A stretch of DNA of 35,600 nucleotides from Acidimicrobiaceae bacterium (GTDB taxonomy: Bacteria > Actinomycetota > Acidimicrobiia > Acidimicrobiales > Acidimicrobiaceae): contig JABEUN010000014.1 of NCBI GenBank assembly GCA_013044385.1, positions 1 to 35,600 of the forward strand, given 5' to 3'. The position numbers and the translations under genes are program-made. Positions 16,728 through 25,934 of this stretch are shown here, one piece after another; position 1 is the first letter of the stretch, and each line of letters begins with the position of its first letter. Below the pieces are notes generated by a model, which was not told where the DNA came from, searched no databases, and saw only the letters and a list, made by a program, of their open reading frames with translations.

Positions 16728-17269
16728 GTTCCCCAGAGGTATTTCTCGCTAATGAGCAGGAAAAGGTGAGTATCGATGAGGAGTTCTGGGCTGCGTTGGC
16801 CCGTTCGGTGTTGGCTGCGGAGGGCGTGAATGGTGCGGCGGAACTCTCGGTGCTTTTCGTCGAGCCAGCGTCAATAGCTTCGTTGAATCAGCGATTCATG
16901 GGCAAGACTGGCCCTACCGACGTTCTTTCATTCCCAATTGAAGAGCAGGAAGAGATGTCAGGGCGAGATCCTGATGGAGGCGGACGTGGGCCGAAAGGTT
17001 GGGGGCCCCGGCCATCCAACGTTCCGTTCCTCCTCGGTGACGTGGTGATCTGCCCAGAGGTAGCAGTCGAGGCCGCCGCTGAACATATCGGCGACCGAGA
17101 CCACGATGGTAGTTTCGAAGATGAGATAGCACTTCTACTGATCCATGGAATCCTCCATCTTCGTGGAATGGATCACGAGGAAGACGATGAGGCAGAGGTG
17201 ATGGAGGCGCGAGAGGATGAACTCCTGAGGAAGCTCTACAGGCCACTAAAGGGGACGCTACGGAGGTGA
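16724..17269 (+). CDS. ybeY: Endoribonuclease YbeY (rRNA maturation)
   Basis: A 181-aa zinc metalloprotein that acts in 16S rRNA 3'-end maturation and ribosome quality control. The signature HGILHLRGMDHEEDDE (near residue 140) holds the three zinc-binding His. LNQRFMGKTGPTDVLSFPI is the conserved central motif and LLGDVVICPEVA follows it. Between these two lies a Gly/Pro-rich insert of about 25 residues (MSGRDPDGGGRGPKGWGP), longer than in many homologues. Coupled by ATGA to phoH and by GTGA to the CBS protein. Confidence 0.93.
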   Translation: MSSPEVFLANEQEKVSIDEEFWAALARSVLAAEGVNGAAELSVLFVEPASIASLNQRFMGKTGPTDVLSFPIEEQEEMSGRDPDGGGRGPKGWGPRPSNVPFLLGDVVICPEVAVEAAAEHIGDRDHDGSFEDEIALLLIHGILHLRGMDHEEDDEAEVMEAREDELLRKLYRPLKGTLRR

Positions 17270-18606
17270 GTGGCATACAACTGGGCGCGGTGTCTGGATC
17301 GATACTTGGTGTCGTCGCGCCCGGATTCACTTCGAGCGATCTGATCCTCATTGCCGTTGCAGTCATACTGGTGGCGTTCTCGGCGTTTCTGGCCTATGCC
17401 GAGACTGGTCTGACTCGTACTTCTAGGATCAAGGCTTCGGCAATGGTTGAACAGCAGCGCAAGGGGTCACAAAAGCTGGTAGAGCTGCTGGAGGCGCCTT
17501 CGGGATTCTTGAACCCGATACTTCTGCTAACTCTCGTGAGTCAGTTGGTTGCTGCAACCCTGGTTGGAATCGTGTCCGAACATACCTTTGGTGGAGTCGG
17601 AGTCGTGGTTGCGACCATCTTCGAGGTGCTGGTGATATTTGTATTTGGAGAGGCCCTCCCTAAGAACTGGGCTGTAAGGCGACCAGAAGTGGCAGCCCTC
17701 CGAAGCGCACCTATAGTTGTCGGGATCCTCGCCATCTGGCCCATTCGCGCCCTCTCGAACGGTGTCCTTGGCCTAGCTCGTCTCATCTCCAGATCTAGCA
17801 GGGGGTCGATCTCCTCCTCTGTGTCAGAAGAGGAGTTACTCGCAATGGCTGACGCTGCGCTTGAGGGCGATGTGATCGAAGGTGGAGAACGGGAGTTAAT
17901 ACATTCGATCATCAGTTTCGGAGACACGGTGGCCCGAGAGGTTATGGTGCCCAGGCCGGACGTCGTGGCCCTTGAGAACACAGACTCAGTCGGCGAAGCA
18001 ATCGACACAGTGCTTGCAAAGGGATTCTCCAGAGTTCCCGTATTCGAGGAGAGCATAGACAACATCATCGGACTGGTATTCGCCAAGGACCTGCTGTCTG
18101 CCCTTGCCGAAGGTAGAACGACTGTCCCTCTCGAGGAGATCGTGCGCCCCACCCACTACTTCCCAGAGACCAAGCCCGTATCCGAACTACTGCGGGAGAT
18201 GCAGGTAGGGAAGTTCCACCTAGCCGTCCTTTTGGATGAGTACGGTGGAACCGCCGGAATAGTCACTCTGGAGGATCTGATCGAGGAGCTAGTCGGGGAC
18301 ATAGTTGATGAATACGATCAGGAAGTACCCGAATTTCAGGCAGTTGAAGGGGGCGGGTATCTGGTCGATGGCTCCTTATCGATAGACGAGTTGGGAGATC
18401 TGCTCGAGGTTGAACTGCCCGAAGGTGACTGGGACACCGTTGGGGGTCTGGTTCTGGGCCTACTTGGACACCTGCCTGAGCAGGGCGAGGCGGCAGAGAC
18501 CGACGGCTTTTTGTTCATTGCCAATGAGATTGTAGGACGCCGGGTAACCCGGGTTATGGTGGAGGCGAAGCCGTCCAACTGGGATCAGGAGGACACTCAG
18601 GCATGA
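17266..18606 (+). CDS. CNNM/CorC family membrane protein with CBS domains
   Basis: A 446-aa HlyC/CorC-type protein, probably in Mg2+/Co2+ handling. The N-terminal CNNM domain has about four helices (SSDLILIAVAVILVAFSAFLAYAE; LLLTLVSQLVAATLVGIV; VVVATIFEVLVIFVFGEALPKNWA) with the family motif GEALPK. Two CBS domains follow (VMVPRPDVVALE... and YFPETKPVSELLREM...VLLDEYGGTAGIVTLEDLIEELVGDI), then a C-terminal CorC/HlyC transporter-associated domain (GGYLVDGSLSIDELGDLL). The GTG start overlaps the ybeY stop, and its own stop overlaps era. Position between ybeY and era is typical of Actinobacteria. Confidence 0.9.
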   Translation: MSGIQLGAVSGSILGVVAPGFTSSDLILIAVAVILVAFSAFLAYAETGLTRTSRIKASAMVEQQRKGSQKLVELLEAPSGFLNPILLLTLVSQLVAATLVGIVSEHTFGGVGVVVATIFEVLVIFVFGEALPKNWAVRRPEVAALRSAPIVVGILAIWPIRALSNGVLGLARLISRSSRGSISSSVSEEELLAMADAALEGDVIEGGERELIHSIISFGDTVAREVMVPRPDVVALENTDSVGEAIDTVLAKGFSRVPVFEESIDNIIGLVFAKDLLSALAEGRTTVPLEEIVRPTHYFPETKPVSELLREMQVGKFHLAVLLDEYGGTAGIVTLEDLIEELVGDIVDEYDQEVPEFQAVEGGGYLVDGSLSIDELGDLLEVELPEGDWDTVGGLVLGLLGHLPEQGEAAETDGFLFIANEIVGRRVTRVMVEAKPSNWDQEDTQA

Positions 18607-19448
18607 TAGACCATTCTGGATTTGTCACAATCGTCGGTAGACCTAATGTTGGCAAGTCGACGCTGCTGAATGAGATCGTCGGTCAGAAGATTTCGATAGT
18701 CTCAGCGATGCCGAACACTACCAGGTCCCGTGTGCGTGGCATCGTAAATCGAGGAAATACGCAGATGGTCATGGTTGACACGCCGGGGCTGCATAGGCCG
18801 AAGTCCCTGCTTGGTGAGAAGATGAACGCGGCTGCCAGTGACTCGATCAACGAGGTGGATCTCGTCCTAGTAGTAATCGATGCGCACGCCGGCCTTGGCA
18901 AGGGCGACGACATGATTCTCAGTTCGTCGCCGAAGGAGAGCTTCGTAGTCATAAACAAGTGCGATGCGGTAAGGCCCGCAGAGATAGCCAAGGTGCTTGC
19001 TCAGATTGGCTCATACGACAAGGCCGAATACTTTCCAATATCTGCACGGACAGGTGATGGCATCGGCGAACTCGTTGATGCGATGTTCGCCAAGATGCCC
19101 GAGGGACCGGAGATGTTCCCATCGAACATGCTATCCGACACCCCCAAGCAGCTCTGGGTTGCCGACTTGGTGCGTGAACAGCTTCTGAAGGTAGCCAAAG
19201 AGGAGCTCCCTCACTCTATTGCAACGGTCGTGTCCGAGTGGGATCCACCACTCATCAGGGTCGAGATCCTTGTGGAGAGGGAGTCGCAGAAACCGATCGT
19301 GATAGGCAAAGGCGGAGCGGTCCTCAAAGAGGTTGGTACTCGAGTCCGTCAACAGCTTCCAAAGGGCACCCGGATCGAACTTTTCGTCAAAGTTGACAAG
19401 AATTGGCAAGGCAGTGAGCGGGCATTGACCAGGCTCGGACTTTGGTGA
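18603..19448 (+). CDS. era: GTPase Era
   Basis: A 281-aa ribosome-associated GTPase that binds the 3' end of 16S rRNA during 30S assembly. It has G1 GRPNVGKSTLLN, G2 region NTTRSRVRGI, G3 DTPGLHRPKS, G4 NKCD and G5 SARTG, then the C-terminal KH domain (RVEILVERESQKPIVIGKGGAVLKEVGTRVRQQL). The length is slightly under the usual 290-300 but all motifs are present. Translation is coupled to the CorC-like gene by ATGA. Confidence 0.95.
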   Translation: MIDHSGFVTIVGRPNVGKSTLLNEIVGQKISIVSAMPNTTRSRVRGIVNRGNTQMVMVDTPGLHRPKSLLGEKMNAAASDSINEVDLVLVVIDAHAGLGKGDDMILSSSPKESFVVINKCDAVRPAEIAKVLAQIGSYDKAEYFPISARTGDGIGELVDAMFAKMPEGPEMFPSNMLSDTPKQLWVADLVREQLLKVAKEELPHSIATVVSEWDPPLIRVEILVERESQKPIVIGKGGAVLKEVGTRVRQQLPKGTRIELFVKVDKNWQGSERALTRLGLW

Positions 19449-19512
19449 GCTACTCCATGCACTCAAGTGGACGCTGGTAATCTAGCCTCGGCTTTAGTAA
19501 GGGGGTGAGGAC

Positions 19513-19998
19513 TTGCCTGAGGACGAATACGTCCAGGTTTTGAAGCGTGCACTGATCGGCAGATGGTCAGGGTGGGGACGTGGGATCTATCCAACCATTG
19601 ATACGTTCGAGTACACGGAGAAGCTGACTTTCTGGGATGCGAAAAAGCCATGGCTCGGAGTTGAGCAGAGGACGACACGCAGGGAAGACGGATCTCCACT
19701 TCATTCGGAGTCGGGCTATCTGAGATTCGTGGGTGGGACCAGCGTTGAGATGGTAATGGCGCACCCATTCGGTTCGGTTGAGACCTACACTGGCGAAGCC
19801 ATTTACGATGCTGGACAGATCGAGATTGGTCTCGTCTGTCGCTCTGTTTTGTCTACTCCGACTGCAAGACAGATTGGTGCCACTGAGAGGCGGATCACCG
19901 TTTCTGGTGAAAAGTTGCAGTACCGGTTCTACATGGCCATCGACGAACTGCCACTTCAGCTGCACCTTGAGGCGTGGCTTGATCGGGTGGAGGGATAA
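19513..19998 (+). CDS. Nitrobindin-family heme protein
   Basis: A 161-aa beta-barrel protein of the nitrobindin (THAP4-like, DUF1794) family. Members bind ferric heme and interact with NO and peroxynitrite. The signature GRWSGWGRGIYP is at residues 15-26, and the C-terminal LQLHLEAWLDRV holds the likely proximal heme ligand His151. TTG 19513 follows GTGAGGA. It is followed 5 bases later by uppS and is probably co-transcribed with it. Family assignment rests on these two motifs and the length. Confidence 0.85.
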   Translation: MPEDEYVQVLKRALIGRWSGWGRGIYPTIDTFEYTEKLTFWDAKKPWLGVEQRTTRREDGSPLHSESGYLRFVGGTSVEMVMAHPFGSVETYTGEAIYDAGQIEIGLVCRSVLSTPTARQIGATERRITVSGEKLQYRFYMAIDELPLQLHLEAWLDRVEG

Positions 19999-20003
19999 TC
20001 CTG

Positions 20004-20747
20004 ATGGCAGAGTCGGCAGACGGAAAGGGAATCGAAGGGATCGACCTGAGCAAGGTTCCACTTCACATCGGTTGTGTTATGGATGGGAACGGACGTTGGG
20101 CGAAACGGAGGGGTCTGCCAAGGACCGAAGGGCATGCCGCTGGAGAGGTGGCCCTTTTGGATGCGGTCGAGGGCGCGTTGAGACTAGGAGTGAAGTGGTT
20201 GACGGTTTACGCCTTTTCAACTGAGAATTGGCGGAGGCCGCCGGACGAAGTCAGGTACTTGATGGGCTTCAATCGAAATCTGCTCAGAAATCGGAGGGAC
20301 GAGCTCAATGAGAAGGGTGTCCGGATCAGATTCTCGGGCAGACGCGACTGGAGGGTTCCTAGGAGCGTTCTGCGGGAGATCGACATAGCGTCGGAACTTA
20401 CGAAGGCTAACCGTCGCCTCACGTTGACCATAGCGTTCAACTACGGAGGACGTGCCGAGATCATCGACGCGGTCAAAGCGATCGTCCAGGATGGCGTATC
20501 GGCTCGATCTGTTGATGAGAAGATGATCTCGTCCCACCTCTACTACCCAGATGCCCCAGATCCGGACTTGGTCATTAGGACTTCAGGAGAGTACCGAGTG
20601 TCGAACTTCTTACTGTGGGAGATCGCATACTCCGAACTCGTGTTCCAAGACGTGCTTTGGCCGGATTTTCGGGCCGAGCATATGTACGACGCGGTCAGGG
20701 AGTTCCAAGGCAGGAGCCGACGTTTCGGCGGTCTGGACGACGATTAG
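20004..20747 (+). CDS. uppS: Isoprenyl (undecaprenyl) diphosphate synthase
   Basis: A 247-aa cis-prenyltransferase that makes the long-chain polyprenyl diphosphate carrier for cell-wall synthesis. It has HIGCVMDGNGRWAKRRGLPR (catalytic Asp27), GHAAGE, YAFSTENWRRPPDEV, FNYGGRAEI, and RTSGEYRVSNFLLWEIAYSEL near the C-terminus. GGAGG precedes ATG 20004 by about 10 bases. Product chain length cannot be told from sequence. It sits before recO, as in many Actinobacteria. Confidence 0.94.
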   Translation: MAESADGKGIEGIDLSKVPLHIGCVMDGNGRWAKRRGLPRTEGHAAGEVALLDAVEGALRLGVKWLTVYAFSTENWRRPPDEVRYLMGFNRNLLRNRRDELNEKGVRIRFSGRRDWRVPRSVLREIDIASELTKANRRLTLTIAFNYGGRAEIIDAVKAIVQDGVSARSVDEKMISSHLYYPDAPDPDLVIRTSGEYRVSNFLLWEIAYSELVFQDVLWPDFRAEHMYDAVREFQGRSRRFGGLDDD

Positions 20748-20749
20748 AA

Positions 20750-20917
20750 GTGCGAACCATAGCAATTGTCGCCTTCGGAGTTCTGTTGGTCATCATGGTG
20801 GTCCTTATCGCAGCTGGCGCCCACCAGTTCATCTCTGTTGTCGTTCCACTCATCGTGTTTCCGGTTCTGATAGGTATTGGTGGCTTGCGAAAGATTGTGA
20901 GGAACAGGAATAGGTGA
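20750..20917 (+). CDS. Small two-helix membrane protein
   Basis: A 55-aa peptide from GTG 20750, three bases after the uppS stop: two hydrophobic helices (IAIVAFGVLLVIMVVLIAA and VVVPLIVFPVLIGIGG) and a basic tail (RKIVRNRNR). No family is recognised. Its stop overlaps the GTG of recO by GTGA, which supports it as a real coupled gene despite a weak ribosome site. The longer frame to 20615 only overlaps uppS. Confidence 0.65.
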   Translation: MRTIAIVAFGVLLVIMVVLIAAGAHQFISVVVPLIVFPVLIGIGGLRKIVRNRNR

Positions 20918-21630
20918 CGCTTCTCAGGGATCAAGCCATTGTGATTCGGAGTTGGAAATTGGGAGAAGCGGACCGGATCGTCTCCCTTTTTTCCCGAGAG
21001 CACGGCAAACTGAGGGCTGTTGCAAAGGGTTCAAGGCGACTGAAGAGTCGAGTTGGCGCCAGGATCGAGCCGCTGGTCGTCCTGAATATCCAGCTCTGGC
21101 TCGGCCGAGACCTGCATGTGATCTCTCAGGTGGAAACCATTGAGAGCAATTTCGAGCTACGTCGGGACCTGACCGTAATCCAGAGGGCTATGTCAATCTT
21201 AGAGCTCGTTGATCGATTGGCCCACGATGATCACGAAGACCCTCCACTCTACGACGCCACGATCAGGGCCTTCCGGTCGCTGGCGAGCTCGAACTCACCG
21301 CTTTTTGTACCGGCTTTCTACCTGAGGGCAATGCAGTTGGAGGGCTTCCAGCCCAGCCTTGATCGATGCAGGGACTGTGGAGCTACAGAAGGCATCACGG
21401 GCTTTGATGTCAGGTCCGGCGACGTCATATGTCGCGACCACCCTTCGGGCCTCGACGTCAGCCCTGGGGTTCTCTCGGCGATGCGGGGTGTTCTTGGTGG
21501 TAGGACTTCGCAGGTGCTCGCCGAAACCTCACCTCAAGATGCAGCGAGAGTCGAGACCTTGGTGGTTGGGTTCTGTGAATCGATGATCGAACGTCGGCTT
21601 AGAGCCATAAGGCCGATGGGTGGAAACTGA
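20914..21630 (+). CDS. recO: DNA repair protein RecO
   Basis: A 238-aa recombination mediator that helps load RecA on SSB-coated DNA. It has an N-terminal OB fold (DQAIVIRSWKLGEADRIVSLFSREHGKLRAVAKGSRRLKSR), then a helical domain and a zinc-binding element (CRDCGATEGITGFDVRSGDVICRDH, Cys-Cys...Cys-His). Length and motifs fit Gram-positive RecO proteins. GTG start by 4-base overlap with the small membrane gene. Confidence 0.92.
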   Translation: MTLLRDQAIVIRSWKLGEADRIVSLFSREHGKLRAVAKGSRRLKSRVGARIEPLVVLNIQLWLGRDLHVISQVETIESNFELRRDLTVIQRAMSILELVDRLAHDDHEDPPLYDATIRAFRSLASSNSPLFVPAFYLRAMQLEGFQPSLDRCRDCGATEGITGFDVRSGDVICRDHPSGLDVSPGVLSAMRGVLGGRTSQVLAETSPQDAARVETLVVGFCESMIERRLRAIRPMGGN

Positions 21631-21715
21631 CCCACGCAGCTGAATGGTCTATCGGATCTTGCGTTAGCTGACCGGTTCGACCGCCCTGCTGGCCTGCCAA
21701 GGCTCCCGGTCCGGC

Positions 21716-21727
21716 TATTCTGCGGCT
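21716..21727 (+). promoter_or_regulatory. Probable leaderless promoter of glyS
   Basis: TATTCT (21716-21721) ends 6 bases before ATG 21728 and no Shine-Dalgarno sequence is present. The transcript probably begins at the A of the start codon. No clear -35 hexamer is visible. Confidence 0.5.
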
Positions 21728-23032
21728 ATGCCTGAGCCAGAATTGATGGAAAAGATCGTGAGCCTCTCCAAGCGAAGGGGTTTTATCTTCCAGTCGGCGG
21801 AGATCTATGGCGGATTTAGATCTACTTATGATTATGGTCCACTCGGAATCCTGATGCTCAGAAACGTCCGGAATGCATGGTGGAGGGCCATGGTGCAGAC
21901 AAGGAGGGATGTCGTCGGACTTGAGGCATCTATCCTGTCCACGCCGAAGATCTGGGAGGCCTCTGGCCACCTTGCCAACTTCACGGATCCGCTGGTTGAC
22001 TGTAGAAACTGCAAGGAACGTTGGCGCGAAGACCAGATCGGTGGCGTCTGTCCCAAGTGCGGCTCCACCGACCTAACAGAAGCTCGAGCATTCAACATGA
22101 TGTTTAAGACCTTTGTTGGTCCGGTCGAAGATGACGCATCTGTCGCCTATCTGCGACCTGAGACTGCACAGGGGATGTTCGTTAACTTCAAGGCCGTCCA
22201 ACAGGCGCTCAGACTCAAACCGCCTTTCGGTATCGCTCAGATCGGAAAGAGCTTCCGCAACGAGATCACGCCCGGAAACTTTGTATTTCGTACCCGCGAA
22301 TTCGAGCAGATGGAGATGGAGTTCTTCGTGCCGCCACTTGAGGCGCAGGGCTGGTTTGAGTATTGGTACAAGGAGCGGTACGCGTGGTATCTCGGCCTGG
22401 GAATACCTGAGTCGATGATCAGGCTGCGTCACCATGAAGCGGAAGAGTTGTCACACTACTCCGCAGGCACGGTCGATGTGGAGTTCGACTTTCCTTGGGG
22501 TTGGGGAGAGTTGGAGGGAATCGCCAACAGGACGGACTTCGACCTCAACGCGCACGCAACGGGCTCTGGGGAGAAGCTGGACTACTTCGATCAGGCGACC
22601 GGTGAGCGCTATACGCCATATGTAATTGAGCCCGCAGCAGGCGCCACTAGGGCGATGATGGCATTTTTGATTGCCGCTTATGACGAAGATGTCGTGGCCG
22701 ACGAGAAGAGGTTGCTTTTAAGACTCCATCCCCGGCTAGCTCCCTATAGCGTCGCCATCCTTCCACTGTCAAAAAAACCCGAGCTGAGTGAGGTGGCCGA
22801 TCGGGTATTTCGTATCGTGGCCGAATGCTACTCTACTGATTATGACGATACGCAGGCGATCGGCCGTCGTTACCGTAGACAGGATGAGATAGGTACTCCT
22901 CTGTGTGTAACGGTGGACTTTGAAACGCTCACTGACCAGGCCGTGACAATCCGGGATAGGGATACAACCGAACAGGTGAGGGTGCCAATCTCGGAGTTAA
23001 TGCCAAGTCTCTCAGCGAAGCTGGGATTCTGA
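21728..23032 (+). CDS. glyS: Glycyl-tRNA synthetase (dimeric type)
   Basis: A 434-aa class II synthetase of the alpha2 type that charges tRNA-Gly. It has an N-terminal catalytic part: SRRGFIFQSAEIYGG-like motif (KRRGFIFQSAEIYGGFRSTYDYGPLG), a zinc-knuckle-like insert (CRNCKERWREDQIGGVCPKC), RPETAQGMFVNF (motif 2 region), GKSFRNEITPGNFVFRTREFEQMEMEFF and the C-terminal anticodon-binding domain (LAPYSVAILPLSKK...GRRYRRQDEIGTPLCVTVDF). It is complete and close to the length of other bacterial members. Probably expressed from its own promoter just upstream. Confidence 0.95.
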   Translation: MPEPELMEKIVSLSKRRGFIFQSAEIYGGFRSTYDYGPLGILMLRNVRNAWWRAMVQTRRDVVGLEASILSTPKIWEASGHLANFTDPLVDCRNCKERWREDQIGGVCPKCGSTDLTEARAFNMMFKTFVGPVEDDASVAYLRPETAQGMFVNFKAVQQALRLKPPFGIAQIGKSFRNEITPGNFVFRTREFEQMEMEFFVPPLEAQGWFEYWYKERYAWYLGLGIPESMIRLRHHEAEELSHYSAGTVDVEFDFPWGWGELEGIANRTDFDLNAHATGSGEKLDYFDQATGERYTPYVIEPAAGATRAMMAFLIAAYDEDVVADEKRLLLRLHPRLAPYSVAILPLSKKPELSEVADRVFRIVAECYSTDYDDTQAIGRRYRRQDEIGTPLCVTVDFETLTDQAVTIRDRDTTEQVRVPISELMPSLSAKLGF

Positions 23033-23187
23033 GTCCAGAGCAGCCCATTCGGGGATAATGCCGCCGTAGGGGTGGATTAGACCTACTTGGTGGCAACTAT
23101 CATCAAATAGTTACTCTTCGCCCTATCTTCACTTCGTGTTTGAGTCGATCGGAAGAGTGTTCAGTCGGTCGACCCATAGGAGGACGC

Positions 23188-25803
23188 ATGCAGCTGGTAT
23201 TCGCCTTTGATTTCCCGCATTCGGCCCAGCCGAAGGATCTCAAGGATCTGTTGGGTGGCAAGGGGGCAAATCTGGCAGAGATGACCTCCGTTCTGGATCT
23301 TCCTGTTCCCCACGGCTTTACAATTAGCACCGACGCATGTCGGCAGTATCTGTCAGACGGCTGGAGTGATGAGTTGGAATCACAGGTCAAGGTGGCCCTA
23401 TTGGCTCTGGAGGCCAAAATGGGAAAGACCTTAGGCGACCCTGCAGATCCTCTACTGGTCTCGGTCCGCTCGGGAGCAAAGTTCTCCATGCCGGGAATGA
23501 TGGATACGGTTCTCAACTTGGGTCTGAACGACCTAAGTGTCGAAGGCCTCGCCCGCCAGACCAACGATCATCGATTCGCCTACGACTCCTACCGAAGATT
23601 TATTCACATGTATGCACGAATCGTGCTCGGTGTCTCTGGTGAGGAGTTTGACCGTCTCTTCGAGGCCGCTAAAGAGCTTGCCACCGCCCGTTCAGACGCA
23701 GCGGTCCCGACAGAACTACTCAGATACCTGATCGGTTCCTTCAAGGAGTTGGTACTCGAACACACCGGCTCCCCATTTCCCCAGGATCCTGCTGTTCAGT
23801 TGCAGGGAGCCATCGAGGCCGTCTTCAAGTCGTGGAACGGTTCGAGGGCAATCGCATATCGCCAGCGCGAGGGAATACCTAGTGACCTTGGCACTGCGGT
23901 GAATGTCCAGGCCATGGTCTTCGGTAATCGGGATGACAACTCCGGTACTGGAGTGGGATTCACTAGAGATCCGGCCAATGGGGCCAAAGGTGCCTACGGC
24001 GATTTCCTGGTCAATGCTCAGGGCGAGGATGTGGTCGCTGGTGTACGCAACACTGAGCCGCTTTCGGCGTTGAAGGACAGATTTCCCGATGTCTACGCCG
24101 AGCTCATGGAGATCTTCGATCGGCTGGAGGGTCACTATAGAGACATGTGTGATACCGAATTCACGATTGAACAGGGCAAGTTGTGGATGCTGCAGACACG
24201 GGTGGGAAAGCGAACAGGCGTCGCCGCGTTCAAGATGGCGGTTGACATGACCAAAGAACCCGTGATCTCACTCTCGAAGGAGGAGGCACTGCTGCGGATC
24301 ACCTCAGACCATATCGACCAAGTACTCCATCCCCAGTTTGCCACCAAGAACCTGGAGGTTCTTGCTAAGGGACTCGGTGCGTCACCCGGCGCGGCGGTCG
24401 GCAAGGTCTACTTCAGTGCCGACGAGGCGGTCGAAGCTACCAAACGTGGCGAAAAGGTGATACTCGTGCGCAAGGAGACCTCCCCCGAAGACGTGCATGG
24501 GATGTTGGTCGCTGAGGGAATCCTGACCACCCGTGGAGGACTTGTGAGTCACGCAGCCGTGGTTGCCAGAGGTTGGGGTAAGCCGGCGGTTGTGGGCGCG
24601 GATTCGATCAAAATTGTCGATAGAACTTTCGTGGCGTCGGGTGTAACTGTCATCGAAGGTGATGAGATCTCGATAGAGGGAAGTACCGGAGAGGTGGTTC
24701 TGGGGGCAATCGAACTGACCTCTGCGACGCCGCCTGCTGAGTTCCAGACGTTACTGTCATGGGCGGATGAGCTTAGAAAAGACAGGATCAAGGTCCGGGC
24801 AAACGCTGATACGGGGGCAGATGCTGCCCTTGCGAGATCCTTTGGTGCAGAGGGAATCGGACTTTGTAGAACCGAGCACATGTTTCTCGCAGAAGACCGC
24901 CTTCCAATCGTTCGCAGGATGATCCTGGCCGAAGATGGAGAGGAGGAGGCGAGTGCCTTAGAGGAGCTGAGGGTCGCCCAGAGGGACGACTTCGTGGCAA
25001 TTCTCAGGGCGATGGACGGTCAACCTGTGACCGTGAGGCTCTTGGATCCGCCGCTGCATGAGTTCCTACCTGACACCGAGGTGCTGGCGGTGAAAGAGGC
25101 TGCTGAGGGCCTTACAGAGGAAGAATCCAAGCTCTTTCAGGCGGCCAAAGCTTGGAAGGAAGTTAATCCGATGCTCGGGACCAGAGGGGTCCGGCTCGGC
25201 GTAATCAAGCCGGGACTGTACTCGATGCAGGTAAGGGCGCTCATGGAGGCCGCTGCAAAGTGTGTGAAGGAGGGCCGAAAGCCAATCGTTGAGATCATGA
25301 TCCCTCTTACGGTGACCAAGGAAGAGCTCTTCTTGGCTCGCCGTTGGGTGACCGATGCGATAGCTGAGGTTGGTGCGTCAGGACTCGACGTCTCTATCGG
25401 TACCATGATCGAGACTCCGAGGGCAGCGCTCAGGGCCGATGAACTCGCCGAAGCAGCGGATTTCTTCTCCTTCGGGACGAACGACCTAACACAGATGACC
25501 TTCGGATTTTCCCGGGACGATGTCGAGGGAAAGATGATGGCCAGGTATATCGACGAGGGCTTATTGCCCTCGAACCCGTTCAAGACCATCGACCAGGCCG
25601 GAGTGGGCGAGTTGGTGCGAATTGGTGTTGAAAGGGGTCGCAAGACCAAACCTGATTTGAAGATCGGTGTATGTGGCGAACACGGTGGAGATCCCGCCTC
25701 AATAGACCTCTTCGTCAAGGCGGGACTTGACTACGTAAGCTGCTCGACTTTCAGGGTTCCAATTGCCCGACTTGCCGCAGCCCAGGCACTCATCACGCTC
25801 TGA
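23188..25803 (+). CDS. ppdK: Pyruvate, phosphate dikinase
   Basis: An 871-aa enzyme that interconverts pyruvate, ATP and Pi with phosphoenolpyruvate, AMP and PPi. It has an N-terminal ATP-grasp part (GGKGANLAEM; GVGFTRDPANGAKGAYGDFL), the phosphohistidine domain with GGLVSHAAVVARGWGKPAVVG (His455) and a TIM-barrel PEP domain (ARSFGAEGIGLCRTEHMFL; FGTNDLTQMTFGFSRDD; CGEHGGDP with catalytic Cys829). His455 falls at the same number as in the Clostridium symbiosum enzyme. Residue 453, a regulatory Thr in plant enzymes, is Val. ATG 23188 follows AGGAGG; a frame from 23140 is rejected. With acsA it fits gluconeogenic growth on acetate or reversible PEP metabolism. Confidence 0.95.
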   Translation: MQLVFAFDFPHSAQPKDLKDLLGGKGANLAEMTSVLDLPVPHGFTISTDACRQYLSDGWSDELESQVKVALLALEAKMGKTLGDPADPLLVSVRSGAKFSMPGMMDTVLNLGLNDLSVEGLARQTNDHRFAYDSYRRFIHMYARIVLGVSGEEFDRLFEAAKELATARSDAAVPTELLRYLIGSFKELVLEHTGSPFPQDPAVQLQGAIEAVFKSWNGSRAIAYRQREGIPSDLGTAVNVQAMVFGNRDDNSGTGVGFTRDPANGAKGAYGDFLVNAQGEDVVAGVRNTEPLSALKDRFPDVYAELMEIFDRLEGHYRDMCDTEFTIEQGKLWMLQTRVGKRTGVAAFKMAVDMTKEPVISLSKEEALLRITSDHIDQVLHPQFATKNLEVLAKGLGASPGAAVGKVYFSADEAVEATKRGEKVILVRKETSPEDVHGMLVAEGILTTRGGLVSHAAVVARGWGKPAVVGADSIKIVDRTFVASGVTVIEGDEISIEGSTGEVVLGAIELTSATPPAEFQTLLSWADELRKDRIKVRANADTGADAALARSFGAEGIGLCRTEHMFLAEDRLPIVRRMILAEDGEEEASALEELRVAQRDDFVAILRAMDGQPVTVRLLDPPLHEFLPDTEVLAVKEAAEGLTEEESKLFQAAKAWKEVNPMLGTRGVRLGVIKPGLYSMQVRALMEAAAKCVKEGRKPIVEIMIPLTVTKEELFLARRWVTDAIAEVGASGLDVSIGTMIETPRAALRADELAEAADFFSFGTNDLTQMTFGFSRDDVEGKMMARYIDEGLLPSNPFKTIDQAGVGELVRIGVERGRKTKPDLKIGVCGEHGGDPASIDLFVKAGLDYVSCSTFRVPIARLAAAQALITL

Positions 25804-25934
25804 GAATTCAAGGAACTTCTGGATTCACAACTCTGACACATTGAACCCTTCAGTGGTCCCCAGTGGCGGTCGATAGATTCAACGGTGATCGAGCAGGGCA
25901 GCTGTTCGCAGTTTGAATTGGTGGAGGCTAGTAG

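Noticed and set aside
17541-18152. Minus-strand frame of 203 codons
   Set aside because: Shadow of the CorC-like gene; Ser/Arg/Thr-rich with no motif.
25137-25718. Minus-strand frame of 193 codons
   Set aside because: It lies opposite the conserved C-terminal barrel of pyruvate phosphate dikinase and shows no domain.
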